From: Colias croceus
Taxonomy: Eukaryota > Arthropoda > Insecta > Lepidoptera > Pieridae
Length of the DNA: 64,000 nt
Reading direction: 5' to 3'
NCBI RefSeq assembly: GCF_905220415.1
Contig: NC_059541.1
Coordinates: 10,490,501-10,554,500, forward strand
In this document: positions 47,701 through 61,307 of the stretch, in pieces
How the letters are laid out: each line of letters opens with the position of its first letter
Position numbering within the stretch: position 1 is the stretch's first letter
Made by a program: the position numbers and the translations under genes
Notes under the pieces: model-generated
Seen by the model: only the letters and a program-made list of their open reading frames with translations
Database searches by the model: none
What the model was told of the DNA's origin: nothing

Positions 47701-50344
47701 CGGAATGCAAGTGTGACATTAAATCGAGACGCGACTGTATCATTTTAACGACTCTCACTTACATTGCAGATTTCGACCACCAGGCGGTTTAGTATGTAGT
47801 ATTTATTTACTCCATGTCAGATAATTATCGATCAGGCTATAAATGACTTGCTACAAAAGAATTGATATAAAATAAAGAAAGCAGAGAAAGAAAGAAAATA
47901 AATTTATTGCCAAAAAACATTACAAAATGTATCGTATAACATAACATTATTTTCACTAAAAATTCACATTCAAACACACCCTCATTCTAACACGATTCTT
48001 GAGTGTTCATTTAGTTTAATAACAGGCAGTCTGTATTAACAATTATACGTAATAACCCGCTACCGCCTATAACTCGGTCCGAGCGTCCCACTGACACGCG
48101 TCTTGTCCGGTAATAATAGCCAGCACGCACGGCCGCGCGTGTGACCGTCGGCTGCCGAAATAATTGTCCATTACGAGAATTACGATCGCCGTACATCTGT
48201 ACACGCGGTGCGCACGGACGGGTTAGCTTTAAAGTTTAAAGTATTATCGTAGGAACATATTTTTTGAATTTTAGAATGGAAAAAGTTATTTTACCATAAA
48301 AGAGTCATTGTTACAACAATTCATGTCATAACAAATGAGTCATTCATGTTGTAAAGTAATTGCGGTAATTATTTGTTTATACACGAGCAGTAGACTACTA
48401 AATTCTTATAAATAGATATAATAGTTGTTACATTAAATAGATATGAAGATATTAAGTAGATTTGAGGAAAGAAATCTGATTAAAACCCTAAAAATAGTCA
48501 TCCAAAACAACTTCAATAATAAGTAATAACCGCATCAAAAACATTTAAATCAAAAATAATCAAATCCCCTAGTACGTATAAAAGGTACCTTAAATTTGAT
48601 GAGCCCTATTATTTTTCTTTACGTTTGAAGGGTTACTGTAACAGAAAGCTTCCAGGGGAGAGATGTTTGTAATTGATTTGGTTGATTGAAATTGTGTGCA
48701 CTCGCAGTGGCCAATTATATCTGACATAATATGTGCTGGTGACGGCACTCTTCAAGTTACAACCGTCTATCATAATCACAAGGGGGTTACTTCTTTATTT
48801 TGTGTCGATGAATCATTATTTTTAATGTGGGGGAAAAATATACTCTGCAAGAGCTGTTTGTTTCATGGCTGAAATGTTATGTGAAATTTTCGTCGTGCAT
48901 TTTAGCTAAAAATATAGTGCTGAGTTTAAATACCTTTTGAAGAATATAGCGGTGTGCTATAAAGTAAGCTTAAGGTAATATAATAAAAAGGTATATCCAA
49001 GCTATGAAAGCACGAATATATAAATTTATAACTAGTGAACTATAAAATAAAACGTGGACCACGTAATACTGAAAGAATAATATTCCTAGTGAATATTTAG
49101 GATTTAAAAACATAAACAAATCGAATGGAACGGAATCCTCCATTTACACTTATCGAAAACAAATATATAATTCATATTCCACTTGTCCGAACGCTCAAAA
49201 TTATTCGAACACATTCTCAAATCACAATGCCTGCGATATTACAATGTTATGCTCGATCGCGAATAAAACGGCCGGGCTATAAGTTGTCAGAGTGAATTTT
49301 AGTAACGTTGAACCCCGCGAGATGTATTGAATTATTCAGCGGTGCTCCACAAAAAGCCCGCACGTGTAAAAGTTAAGCAATATTAGTACGAGCATTCTCA
49401 CTAGTTTTGCCGACGCCAATCATAATATTGTCCGGTTTTCTAGGGGACTGTATGGAAATCGGATAAATTTCAATAATCTTCGATAGGTACGTAATGCCTT
49501 CTTTAAAATCAAATATTTTCATTTTCATAGAAAATAGTCTGAGCGACGATATTGTTTGATGTGTTTGTCCAGCTTGATTCACTTCGCATGTGTACGAACG
49601 TTACATAAACGTATATATTATACGTACTAGATTAAATAAAAATTATCCGCTTCTCCCTATATTTATTAAGAAATAAAAATCTCACGCGTTATTTACATAA
49701 AAACTTTTACCTTCTACATAGTTACATGGGTAAAATATCGATTCTTTATCAATGGTTAAAAATATAGAACTACGTTCACTTTCTTATCGCTTTTCATGAA
49801 AACATTATCTTCAACATAAATTTTTACTAGTTAAGATTAAAATATATAAGCCTACGTGAGGAGCATCACATGGTACGTGCAGGCTAAAGGACCGAAGGGA
49901 ACAGGGGATAAAGGGAACTGAACCCGTAAAAATAAAAATAGCCACGGCGCAGGCAGTGCGCACACCCTACAAAGAAAAATGGTTTAATGTTCCTAAATAT
50001 AACACGTAATAAGATTCATTTTCGTTTAAAATAACACATAATTAAGTGCAAAATAAATTTGTCGAGAGCCGTGGATTTGTCAATAGCGAGCTACCATCTG
50101 TCACAACATCGGACGGAAACAATAAAATGTCTGAATTAAATTCACGTTAATACGCGAACATGCTCGGCCTGTCATAATTACATTATTAACGACTATCGTC
50201 TTAATAAATATTCATAATAGTGTTGAAATTTAAATAAAATTTCATAAAGATTCATGTTAAAGCATTTGTAAAGAAACGGAGAAGTTAGATTTTACATTTG
50301 AATGTTTAAAGTTATTTTTATTGGTCGCCATTCGGTGTCGTTCC
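44701..50344. other. Non-coding stretch
   Basis: AT-rich. A TAAA microsatellite near 44902-44920 may be the tail of an old LINE. GC-richer patches occur near 46300-46360, 47310-47370 and 48060-48220. No gene recognised; small frames (for example 45815-46003 and 46563-46859) are unsupported. Confidence 0.4.
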
Positions 50345-50575
50345 CAGGGCTCGGAACCGGTTTGAAAAGAGCGGTTAATTTAGATTATATACCGGTAAAT
50401 ATATCGTTCCTTCATTTACCGGTTAAACAAGTGAACTGTTTATAAGTAACCCAAATGATTAAGGTTACCGGTTACTTCTGCACAAACGGTTTTGACACCC
50501 AAATTAACCGGTTAATTCCTTTATTATTTTTGCCTCATTTTTTAACGCTTGCCACAAGATATAGTGAATCTAATA

Positions 50576-50874
50576 TCTATACATATAATAAATCTGTAGA
50601 AGGGTCAATTCTGTACATTGAAAATATTGAAAAAATAAATACCAGGGGGTGTTACTGGATCGATACCAAACCCAAATATGTGATTAAAAAATTTTTTGTC
50701 TGTCTGTATGTTCAGGCATCACGTGAAAACTAACGGTTCGATTTCGATGAAACTTGGTATAATTATACCTTATTATCCTGGGCATAAAATAGGATACTTT
50801 TTATCCCGGAAAAATACGTAGAAAAAAATAAATCTTAATTTTTCCGCGCGGACGGAGTCGCGGGCGGAAGCTAG
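50576..50874 (+). mobile_element. Lep1-like non-autonomous Helitron (type D), nested
   Basis: Runs from TCTATACATATAATAAATCT to GCGGGCGGAAGCTAG followed by T. The body contains GGGGGTGTTACTGGATCGAT and TTGTCTGTCTG. About 90% like the copy at 51095. Confidence 0.7.
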
Positions 50875-50939
50875 TATCTAATATATCTAATATATTCTAT
50901 TCTAAAATATAGTTTGTAAGTATACATGTATGGATGTAT

Positions 50940-51073
50940 GGATGTTTAGCACACATATAGAGGGTAACTTGGATTAACACATAGTATAGTTTTTATCCCG
51001 GAAATCCCACGGGAACGGGAACTATGCGGGTTTTCCTTTGCAAACGCGGGCGAAGCCGCGGGCGGAAATCTAG
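50940..51073 (+). mobile_element. Helitron 3' end fragment, nested
   Basis: Contains TTTTATCCCGGAAATCCCAC and ends GCCGCGGGCGGAAATCTAG then T, matching the 3' half of the element at 131-376. The 5' limit is not clear; 50940 is approximate. Confidence 0.5.
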
Positions 51074-51094
51074 TTATCAAATTCAAATTTCAAA

Positions 51095-51567
51095 TCTATA
51101 CATATATAATAAATCTGTAGAAGGGTCAATTCTGTACATTGAAAATATTGAAAAAATAACTAGCAGGGGGTGTTACTGGATCGATACCAAACCCAAATAT
51201 GTGATTAAAAAAATTTTTGTCTGTCTGTCTGTCTGTCTGTGTGTATGTGAAGACATCACGTGAAAACTACCGGTTCGATTTCGATGAAACTTGGTATAAT
51301 TATACCTTATTATCCTGGGCGTAAAATAGGATACTTTTTATCCTGGAAAAATACGTAGAAAAAAAATTAATCTCAATTTTTCAGTTATATAGACGTTGTT
51401 CTGTAGTAGGTACCGCGAACACACGTTGCGTATTATTATAGACCTAGCCGTATTTGGGTCCAATAGATATTTATAAGATGTCATTGTCCGAGTTACTCAA
51501 AATGGAGAAATAAACCATCCACGCAAAGACCGACATCCGCGCGGACGGAGTCGCGGGCGGAAGCTAG
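51095..51567 (+). mobile_element. Lep1-like non-autonomous Helitron (type D) with extra internal segment
   Basis: Same start as the element at 50576 (TCTATACATATATAATAAAT) and same end (GCGGGCGGAAGCTAG). About 160 extra bases (roughly 51385-51540) precede the 3' hairpin and are absent from the sister copy. A pure GTCT run lies at 51219-51241. Confidence 0.65.
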
Positions 51568-54500
51568 TATAAACTAAAATTGCGAACTTGAGTGCGATTA
51601 AGAATTTTGTAACTAAATGACTTCGCAACGTCCAGGCCCGTCGAGCGAGGGTAGCGGGGGCCGAGGATCCTTATGTAACTTGGTTTTAACCGGTTAATTT
51701 TCACCACCAAAACCAATATTAATGAAAAACCGGTATTTCGCATAAACCGGTAAAAACCGGTAAAGTGCAACCTTTAACCTAAATCAATTTCGGTTTGGGG
51801 TCAATTACCGAAACCGGTTAAGAATTTAAACCGGTTTCCGAGCCCTGGACTCGTTCCGACAACCATTTAATTAATGTATAGGTAGAAGGGCGCCGATATT
51901 TAACGATGTTTTATTTCCGAGACGTTAATTTTTATTATGACTGTTTTATAGTGTTATTATCATACATTACATCGTTGCTTGTAATTAAACAAACATTTGT
52001 AGCATCGAGTAATTTGAGCAGCAACTTTATTCTGACGTAAAAATGTTCAAGGAATGTTTTATTCCGACGATCACAATGGCTTGCGACAATTATTTGTATT
52101 ATATAATGTGATGTCACAAGGCCAGGCGTTGCTCAAGTTTTCGCCCCAGTGTTACCGCGGTTATGGGAAGTTTGGAGAAATTTGTTACCGTGTCGTTTTC
52201 TAACTTCCCTGAAGACTTGGGGAGCGAGTTACAAAAGGTTCTTGCTGTTACGCATATTAGGTAATAAATTATTTAAATGTTTCTTTTATTTTCTTTGCAT
52301 TTTATCTTTGAATATAAAAGGAATGTTTTTTACAGAGAAGCTTCTTAGATTATTTACATTTAGATACTTAGTAATAAATTAGAAAGAAGTTAAATAATTC
52401 ACAAATATCAAATTACTTACAAATGATTATTTCAACTATGAACTAGTTGCGCAAATGTTATTTTTAATGCCATACTTACATTACCACATTACAGTTCCCA
52501 TCTAACACTACCAGGAGCACATGACGCGCGCAGATCCCTTCCCGGTCTCAAATTCCGCGAGCGTCAATCATTCACCGTCTATTTGACACCAATACGAGGC
52601 GGGGTGACGTGCAATCAAAGTTTAATCAAAGCGACGCATCTGTGGCGCAGACAAACCCAATGCAACTAATTGAGCGGAATGGCTCTGATAGCTGAAGGGT
52701 TGGGCTGGCCACAACTTTTTTTGGTACCCCACTAGACGATATAACTCCTAAAAAACATTTTAATACTAAAAATATGTAGTTATTATAAAATTCCAATACA
52801 CAAACAACAATTAAAGATTGTATCCAGAAAATCCCTGGAGACAATTACTAGAAACAATTGTTCAAAGATTGTATACGGCTTATGCTCTAATGTTTTATTC
52901 AAAGAAAAGTATGGTTTAATAAAAGGAGAGCTTATCTAAAGAACTGCTGATGATAATTTGAAAGCGTAGTCTGTAGATCATTAAGACAATGGATGCACCA
53001 GATGTCGTTAGCTCATAGGAAAAAATCCTCGTAAAAGGTAACTGATCTATGTCTTTATTTTATTAACCACGGCTCGGTTTTATATCTTCAGTTAGATAAA
53101 GCGTAATATAAGACGTGCGCTAGTGTCTCGTACCGTTTTAAGAAGAAAAGGTGTCAGTTTTTTCTTATCTCAAACCTAAGCATTCATGTTTTTTAAAGGG
53201 CAAGTGAACAGATGATGACCCGACCGGTTTACATGATTTGGTTGTTCCAATTTTTTGTTAAGAATAGCCGTCTAATATGATAATATGTAAGATAGTAAGC
53301 ATGGATAATTTTGTGTGAGCACTGAGCAGGTATATGACCATCTATAGACGTCATCTTGGAATAACATGCTTCAAATTTCCAAACTTTATAGCTTCAAATT
53401 AAAAACTATTAATCTTCTTTACAGCGCACATATCACCAATATTTTAATATAAGATAAAAGAATTTTACTAACAATATCAACAAAGCTTGAACATTGAAAG
53501 GTTCATTACATGACAAAAAACGCCAAAGTGAGTAAATATTTATTTGAAAAGCTTCGCGGATAATACTTTAAAATAGAGTCGTTCAAATAATTATTAACAA
53601 ACCCCGGCGATAAACCAAACAAAAGTGAGGTAAAATTAGTCTACAGAACTTCCGACTTTAGAGAATGGATTATTCTGCGACTCCCAACAATATCTAAAAT
53701 AAAAGCAGAGGAAAAAGGGGTTCTAAACCAATTGCGGACAGACACATCGGAATGATATCGTTAAGGACGATTATCGAATCATCGTATATCGATATCTCCA
53801 TCGCTCATCTCTCGGCGCTCACACGTCCGCGGTATCCCGGGAATGCCAAGTCTGCTCCCGTCAAAGGGTTTAGAGTGCCTTTAAAATTGAAACGACAAAC
53901 AGCGACGCGGTAATTGAATGTTTTTTAAACAATAAACGCGGCCGTGTCGCTTTGAACGCGTCTATTGTGGTTGCGTGTAATCTAGAGAAGTTTTTGGAGG
54001 TATGTATTTTGAACCTGACGGGTAAACATGTTATTAGGGTTAAAGTAGAGTTAACTTTTTCTTCTTTGTCTTATTCGTTATACCTGCCAATGAGCTTAAA
54101 TGACAAAAAGTTTATTTGTCAAATACCAAATTGCTATTTGGGTGTAGTTTCTTTATCTTATTCGTCCCTTATTTCTAAATACACACTAAACAAATTAAAA
54201 ACATTTGTAATAGCACTAAAAAGTGCGGCACAATATATATGGCGTATACCCTGACTATAATTTCACGAAGCAAGCTACAATATCCATCATGATATGATAC
54301 ACATTATTGCAATTATTACGTAGGTACCGCATGAATCAATTATTATATTCGTGTTGTGGCAGGTCAAGATATCTGACGCATCGTTCAGTGGGATTTGAAG
54401 TTTTGCCAAATAATATTCATAAGTCAGTACAAGTGGCTTGTTTCCGACTTCTTGTTACTAATTCCGAGTATTATACAAGGATATTTATACCGGACGATGA

Positions 54501-54654
54501 TTAAGTAATATGGTAGATAGAGTAGAAATAAACATACATACTTATTCAAATTTAGTTTGTTGTTAGTTTAGGAAAGTACTAAAATCGTACGATATTGTAG
54601 ACAGCATTAGAGCAAAAGCGATATTATGATTTCTCTGTTCAATATTAAAAACTA

Positions 54655-54689
54655 TATTACTGAAAATAGAAAATCTATTTTCAGTAATA
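54655..54689. repeat. 16-bp-arm hairpin
   Basis: TATTACTGAAAATAGA, loop AAA, then its exact complement. A third related copy, CTGAAAATAGATTTT, follows about 10 bases later. Confidence 0.8.
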
Positions 54690-56239
54690 TTAGTTCTTAT
54701 TTTCTGAAAATAGATTTTGCTCACCAATTAACTATATAATATCATTCTCATGTTAATTTTGCTGAACACAAATTTTAGGAGCGGCTTTTAGTGTTTTTGT
54801 ACAGCCTACTCTCTAGGGTCAATACCATCAATTTCACCTATCGGTTATTTACCTATGACACAATTAAATTACCATTCGTTAGGCCTCACCCGGCTGTTAG
54901 ACAAAAAGCTCTAATAAGCCTAATTGGCCCAAGGCACCATATTCGTGCTTGGGCCTTACAGAGAAAGTCATTACGGGGCACATGTCACGTAGTAACCGGC
55001 TTTATTAGGTTAGCCTCAGTGCTCGCCAGCCCTTTGTGGACCACAAGCTATATTTATATACAATACAGTATACACCTGGCCACACCGTATATAAATTACA
55101 AACAGCTATAAATTTCGTAAGTACTCATAAACTCTCGATTACAAACACTTCATTTAGCTGAACATGAACTAGGCAAAATGTTTTGCAAAATATATTGTTA
55201 GATGGAGTAAGCGCGTGAATTTGTATTTTGTACGAAAGGTTGTATGGACTTTATCATGTCTAGTATATTTCGTATATGCGGCTTCGCTCGTATACAATCT
55301 ATAAGGTAGTTACGTAGCCTATGATACTGCAATGACGTACTAAAGTGCTTATAGATAAGTACCTAATCTGGTATCTCTGGTGGATAGGAAGGAGAAACTA
55401 ACACGATCTCATTCAAAATATTTAGGTTTATCATATGAAACCGGGTTTCAGAATAACAAAATAGTTCAAACGCACTTTTATACAATTTATTGAACAACAT
55501 AAATTATGTTTGTAATATGTAATTTGTTTTAGAACAAATACTTGTAGCAAATAATCGACTACAAACCGGTGATTTAGAAAGATCTCAAGAGAAGCAAGTA
55601 CCGACACTTTTCATCTACGACTCCCGAGGGCGGTGCTCGGATTGCTTGCTTGTAATTGATACAAACTTTTATCGCTCGATCCCTGAATAAAATATTGTTA
55701 TTCTGCTTTTCGCATTAACTTTTATAAATGAAACTGTGGATCATATTTGATGAACTATTAATTTTAACATGACCCCAAAATATGAGCACGATGCAAATAA
55801 TGTGCTTTGAAATCATTATAATACATACAATATACGCATGCATGCGCAGGCTAGTAATTTGCATATTAACAAAACGATGTTGATCAATTTTTTTCGTTTT
55901 AAATTTGTACGTACGTCTGAATATGTCTTCATTTGTGTAAAATTGTAATGAATATGTACCTAAGTGGGTGTAACACACAAGATTACAGTGCAGCATCCCG
56001 GTTTGTAAACTTTTACTTAGGTACTTGTTGATATAGGTACTAACTATAGGTATCAAAATAGGTACCATACAATAGAATTTCTTAGTATTATTAATTAAAT
56101 ACACAAAAGTTTTCAGACACCTAAAATCGTCGGAAATAGTATTTCCTCATACAACTAGCCTAGCAGCAATAAACCTAACACATACAAACACACACACAAA
56201 CGCATACAACGTAACGAAGAAAGCAAAAGTACCAGGCGC

Positions 56240-56400
56240 TCATAGAAGCAGCGGAGGTCTGCGTGCCTGCCGTAGACGGTGCGGGGGCGGATCGATACGG
56301 CCGCATTGTTACGCTGCCTACCCCCCGCCCGCCGCGCGCCGCTCCCCCCGTGGCCTGCACCCGAAACGCGCCCTGCGTCCCCGTCGCAACGATACAGTTT
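56240..56400. promoter_or_regulatory. Isolated GC-rich island; candidate promoter or exon
   Basis: About 160 bases rich in CpG (for example CCCCCGCCCGCCGCGCGCCG) in AT-rich surroundings, next to a CA-rich run at 56181-56210. Two minus-strand frames are open through it but neither resembles a known protein. It may be a regulatory element or 5' leader. Confidence 0.3.
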
Positions 56401-57405
56401 TTGTTGCATTGATACAAGAAACTTCTAAGCGTAATTGGAAACCTATATTTGTGGTGCCAACTTCAGACGGTTAATTAGATACATTTCGGCTGTGCGCATT
56501 TTATTAAGGTTTTAGCACTTAACTGAAACATTTTTTAAATGTACCTCTACGATCTTAAACTGGCATTCTTAAATTAACCCTTTTCTGATACAAAAAAACG
56601 TTTCAAATTCCATAAATCTTAGTTTATCACAAGTTTTATTTATAAATAATTCTTTCCTATAGAGATTAAATATTTCACGGTATATCGTTGACAATAGATT
56701 CCCGCACAATACAGAAAGTTCAAACACTGGATCTGTTTAAAATATAATCAGGTGTGCCACAAAGAATAGATTCAATTGTTAAACATAGCCGCCTGTTATA
56801 AAGCTTGGCCATTGTTTACATAACATCTTCTTTTAACAATTGGAAAAATATAATAATAAAAAAAGACTTGATATTTAGTCAAACCATAGTACATGAAATT
56901 CACAAGTATGAAGTAAGTACATAGATCTATGATAACCTAGTCGTTTAATAATAATATTCAATATCATGATAAATTATTGAAAACACCAAATATTTTTTTT
57001 CAAAGCTTTGTTATATGTATTGTCGAAAGAGAGAACAAATATTTATCTATCAGACATTTTAGATGACAAACACAAAACAACAAAAAGTTGTCTATTATTA
57101 GTTTCCCACAATATTAAAAAACACGTTAAAATTATCATCAAATAGAGATAACTAAAAATTTTGAAGTATCGGAACGTTTTTTATCGAATATCATAAAAAC
57201 TCAAACTCATCCTCCTGCGACCGAAACCCATTTCGAATTGGCTTTAAAAGGTTTAAATTAAAATAAAACTTATTCGTTCAGGAATAAAGGTGAAAGTTAC
57301 ACAAAATCCAGTGTAGCCATAACATGCGAATAACTCCTAGGCATTTTTCATTGCGATAAAATGTTATATCGTCTTCCGGTCTCTTTTAAACACTTTACTT
57401 TTTAA

Positions 57406-57433
57406 ATAATAAATAAATAAATAAATAAATAAA
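57406..57433. repeat. TAAA microsatellite
   Basis: Six to seven units of AAAT, directly followed by CGTTTATTGTCAACATAACA. It may be the tail of a minus-strand LINE in 57434-58170. Confidence 0.85.
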
Positions 57434-58170
57434 CGTTTATTGTCAACATAACACAAATACACCAGAGCATGAGATTTTACACAATATAAACACACACACA
57501 CATAATATACACACATTAAATTTATCATCAATAAGTAAGTAAGGTACTGGGCATTTTCATGTTGACAAAAGGGACCAACTCAGTATTCGGCACGAATGAT
57601 AATAAAACCATTCGTGCCACTGATTTTCAGTGGCCCCTAATGACACTTGGAGTTGACAATTACGAAATACAAAAAATAATATTAATAATAAAAAACGAAA
57701 TTAAAACAAAAACAAAAATTAAACAAATAAAACACGACATTAACAATACTTGCAATTAAAATAGTAACAGAAATGAGAAAAAAAAAATACATTAAAACAG
57801 CCAAATAAAAATAAAAAAGGTCTAAAAACAAACAAAAGCTTTTAAAACGTACAAAAAATAAAATAACAATAAACAAACAGAGCATAGCATATTAAAATAA
57901 ACTAACTGGAACTTATATTTTATGAAAATTAAACACACAATTATCTATATGAAAAAGGAACTAAGGAATTACTTTCAGTGACACCAAGGTCTTCAAGAAG
58001 CTGAGATCAATAAGTAATTACGATATTTTATACGGAAGTTTTCTTTAGTGCGCAATTGGCGCAGTGGTGGTGGAAGATTATTCCAACACATGGTGGCACT
58101 GTAGCGGAAACTACCCCTGAACGCTGCGGAATGGTGTCTAGGAATGGCTAGCTTAATGCTTAATGGCTAG
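57434..58170 (-). mobile_element. Possible LINE 3' region (uncertain)
   Basis: A-rich sequence next to a TAAA microsatellite that would be the tail in minus orientation. A GC-richer block at 58045-58160 contains CCAACACATGGTGGCACTGT and GGAAACTACCCCTGAACGCT. The layout resembles the 3' untranslated part of jockey-like elements; no reverse transcriptase was read. Confidence 0.35.
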
Positions 58171-58694
58171 CTTAATGGCTTTTTGAGGTATTTTTAATTT
58201 TTCATCTAACATAGGTATTTTAATAAACGAGATTTCCTTGACGTCAGAATCATAACTTAAAAATTATCAGAATTTTATAAAATTTCGTGTAAACTACGAT
58301 ACTACTTGCTTACTCTATTTAATATTGTAATGAAGTGCGTTTTCAAACTAAGGAAAATCAAACTGTTAAACTATGTTGAATACGTAGGTACTTAACGGAT
58401 TAAAAATTGATTAATATTTCTCTCGTCAATTTGTTCACTGGTTTAAAAAAGTGGTCCCATATCAAATTGGATAGTTCCCGACCTTCATAAAAACGCGAGC
58501 TTAAAGTAAAAACTTCAACATAAAGCTAAGAGTTACCAACTACAAAAAATATTAAACCAGCGTTGATTCGGTCGGATTATAAACTCTCTCATAATGCCCT
58601 CCAATTAATGCAAATAACAACATTTAATTACGTCAAGTTTTTATAATAATCCATACATATTTCTATTATTATCATCTATTGTTTGCAGGCACAC

Positions 58695-58744
58695 AGAACT
58701 ACTAACTTACATACAGTGTTAAATGTATGTAAGTTAGTAGTTCT
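58695..58744. repeat. 20-bp-arm perfect hairpin
   Basis: AGAACTACTAACTTACATAC and its exact reverse complement flank a 10-base loop, AGTGTTAAAT. No family assigned. Confidence 0.9.
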
Positions 58745-61307
58745 CTTTCATAAATATGATATCTGCATTTCTCGTATCTACTTTTTCCCTTATTAACTAC
58801 ATTTATTCAACAACAAAACCCGCTTTAAAAAAAGTGGCCTTCTAAGCGAAAAATAGATAACCATCTTACGTAAAATACATGTAAATAAATACAACCATGG
58901 ATCTTTATCACATCACATCAGGCATGAAATAGAATAATAATTAAAATTTTGTTTTTGACTTGAGAAACTGAGACACATAAACTATTTTTCTGGGCTCAAA
59001 TTAAAAAAAATTACAAGTTTACAATATGAATAAATAACCAGAAAGGCATGAAAAAACGATGGTTAATTCCCTCCTTTTGTACAATGTAACAAAAGTTAGC
59101 AAGCGGAAAATCTCTAACATTATCTAAATCCCAATTCGTATAGATTTTAGAGTAGGTAAGTTTTGTACCATATTAATTCTTTAAATGTCTAATAAAATCT
59201 TTATAATAACTAATAAGTAATAACATATAAAATTACCATCTACCATCGTTCTAACAACCAACTACATAGAGCGCGTAGTGACAAACAACTACACCATGTT
59301 TACCATTCCGAGTCCGTTCTTACAATTCTAATGGCATACGAATCAGTATGTGCATACAAGTGTATACATTAGCATCGCAATGGCGTCAAGACACAAACTT
59401 AATAATTAATACAAATTATATGCTGAAGCACTAACTTTCAATGAGCAATTCAAATCAAAATTCAAATTGCATAACTTCCAAAACCGCGTGTATTGTACCT
59501 ACCTACGCATTACAGTTACGTTTATCATTACCTATAAAAAAATTATTACACTTACTATAAAAAAGCATGTAATTCTAAACTCTATCAGCATAACGACTTT
59601 ATACAAAAAAATACATAGTATGTATCATACCTTACGTTCACCGTAGGACGTAATCATTTTTAAATAGGCTGACTTTGTTGCTAACAACAAAGCTTCTAAA
59701 AAAATTAGGATGCTAAAGAATTTTCTATTCAGGCATTGTAAATAAGACAAAACAATGTTTGCCTGGATGAAATCATTCAACCAGATATGAGAATCACTCG
59801 ATGGCAATTGGCATATTATTTATGAAATTCAAAGTCTTATTTTGTCGTCTTGTTTACCGTATACGCTTCTAAACCCAATCCACGCTGGCCACATAAATAA
59901 CTACCTAATACAGAAATCTTGACATACTATAAATATATCAACGTTATCTATCGTTATCCAATAAAATAGTGAAGTGACAGCCATAGTGCTAACAGAACAC
60001 GGCATAAATTCTTAATAGTGATTTAAATGTTTAGCATAATTTATGATGTGGCATTCGTAATAGAAATAAATGATCCATAAAAATAGTGAGAATTGGACAG
60101 TCATAAGTTTTTTTTTTATAAAATTAAACTTTTCCAAAGACATGAAAAATATCTTCATGAAGCATAGCCGAGAAGATGCTTATGTACAATAATGTCATTA
60201 ATTCTGTAGTATCGAATGGTAGTATCGAAAATAACTGTTCACACATCTCTCGTGACAAAAAGATAGCGAGCGCAATATATCAACATTCAACACATATTAC
60301 GTTGTGGGTGCGATCACGGTACGGGCTGTAGCGATTAGCGATTTAAAAAATTATATTATTTATAAAAATAAGCTTCGACTTGGAAGTTTGATAAGTACTT
60401 GCTATCAAACAAGTTAATCAGCTGTATTTGTTTTTGTAAAAGTTTAACTTAAAAGACTGATTTACTACCATTAACTATGTATTTGTTTTATAAAAAAACT
60501 CATTATGATGCATAGTGTTACACAAGAAAAACAAATATGAATTTTGGTTCGCTTAAAATTAAGAACGCGACTAAAGTCAAATCACCAATCAACATTTAGT
60601 TGATACGTGTAATATTCAAGACCAAATATAAAAAATAAAATATATGTAAAACTTGATGATATTTTCGATTATCCTGTTTGATCAAAAACATAAAATATTG
60701 AAATTGACTCGATAGAAATAATTCACGAAGTTACCTCTAAATTTCACACTTTGACGTTTTTTACTTGACATGGTTATGCCTATTATGTTATTTTTTTCAT
60801 AAACAATTATATTGAAACATTTGTGAGAACTTTGTTATACCACTTTTGTCTAATTACTTTTAGTTTTGATTTAATCACGATAAAACACTTTTGGCGCTTA
60901 CTATATTTTTAATTACGCAAGAAATCATCTTGCATCGCACGTTCTAGGAGCTTCAAACATAATTCTATTTCATACATCAGACGCTTTCGCTCCGTTGAGA
61001 CGAGTAGACTGTGCTCAAATTGCTGTGCCGCGCGCCGATTTTTTAATAATATTGTTTTAATATTGTTTTTTTGAAAATGGTAAACAACAAAAGAAAATTG
61101 AAACTTCAGAAACGAGAACTAAAAGAGATTCGTATTTACATGATATCTAACTAATTTTCGAAGATAAGTATAGTATTGTAATCATATTAATAAATATTAA
61201 ATACCTAATTATTATTTATAATAAATAATAATAATTATTATTTATTAATATGTATTAATAAAAAATACGACTTTCGATTCATTTCAGAAACTTTATGCAG
61301 GTGAGTT

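Larger units (their letters stand above)
50345..51847. mobile_element. hAT-like non-autonomous element containing nested Helitrons
   Basis: The left end CAGGGCTCGGAACCGGTTTG and right end AAACCGGTTTCCGAGCCCTG are inverted repeats. CAGGG ends are typical of hAT. The flanks share TCGTTCC on both sides (50338-50344 and 51851-51857), a slightly imperfect duplication. ACCGGTT/AACCGGT motifs are scattered through both terminal zones and could be transposase binding sites. The middle, 50576-51567, is occupied by Helitron insertions. No transposase frame. Confidence 0.7.
51858..57400. other. Non-coding stretch
   Basis: AT-rich. It includes a short hairpin at 54655-54689, a further imperfect hairpin (GGCCCAA...TTGGGCC) near 54925-54956, and a GC-rich island at 56240-56400. 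No gene is recognised; the 106-residue frame at 54791 and the 100-residue frame at 53952 show no domain. Confidence 0.4.

Noticed and set aside
54925..54956. GGCCCAA...TTGGGCC hairpin as an RNA gene
   Set aside because: One bulge and short arms; no promoter boxes or wider structure.
54791..55111. 106-residue plus-strand open frame
   Set aside because: No motif, no codon bias, isolated in AT-rich sequence; likely chance.
55715..56104. 129-residue minus-strand open frame
   Set aside because: Ile/Asn/Lys-rich composition typical of AT-rich non-coding DNA, with no domain.
61270..61306. Plus-strand TTTCAG + 13 bases + CAG|GTGAGT as a microexon
   Set aside because: No neighbouring plus-strand exons, and it abuts AT-rich hairpins; chance splice words.
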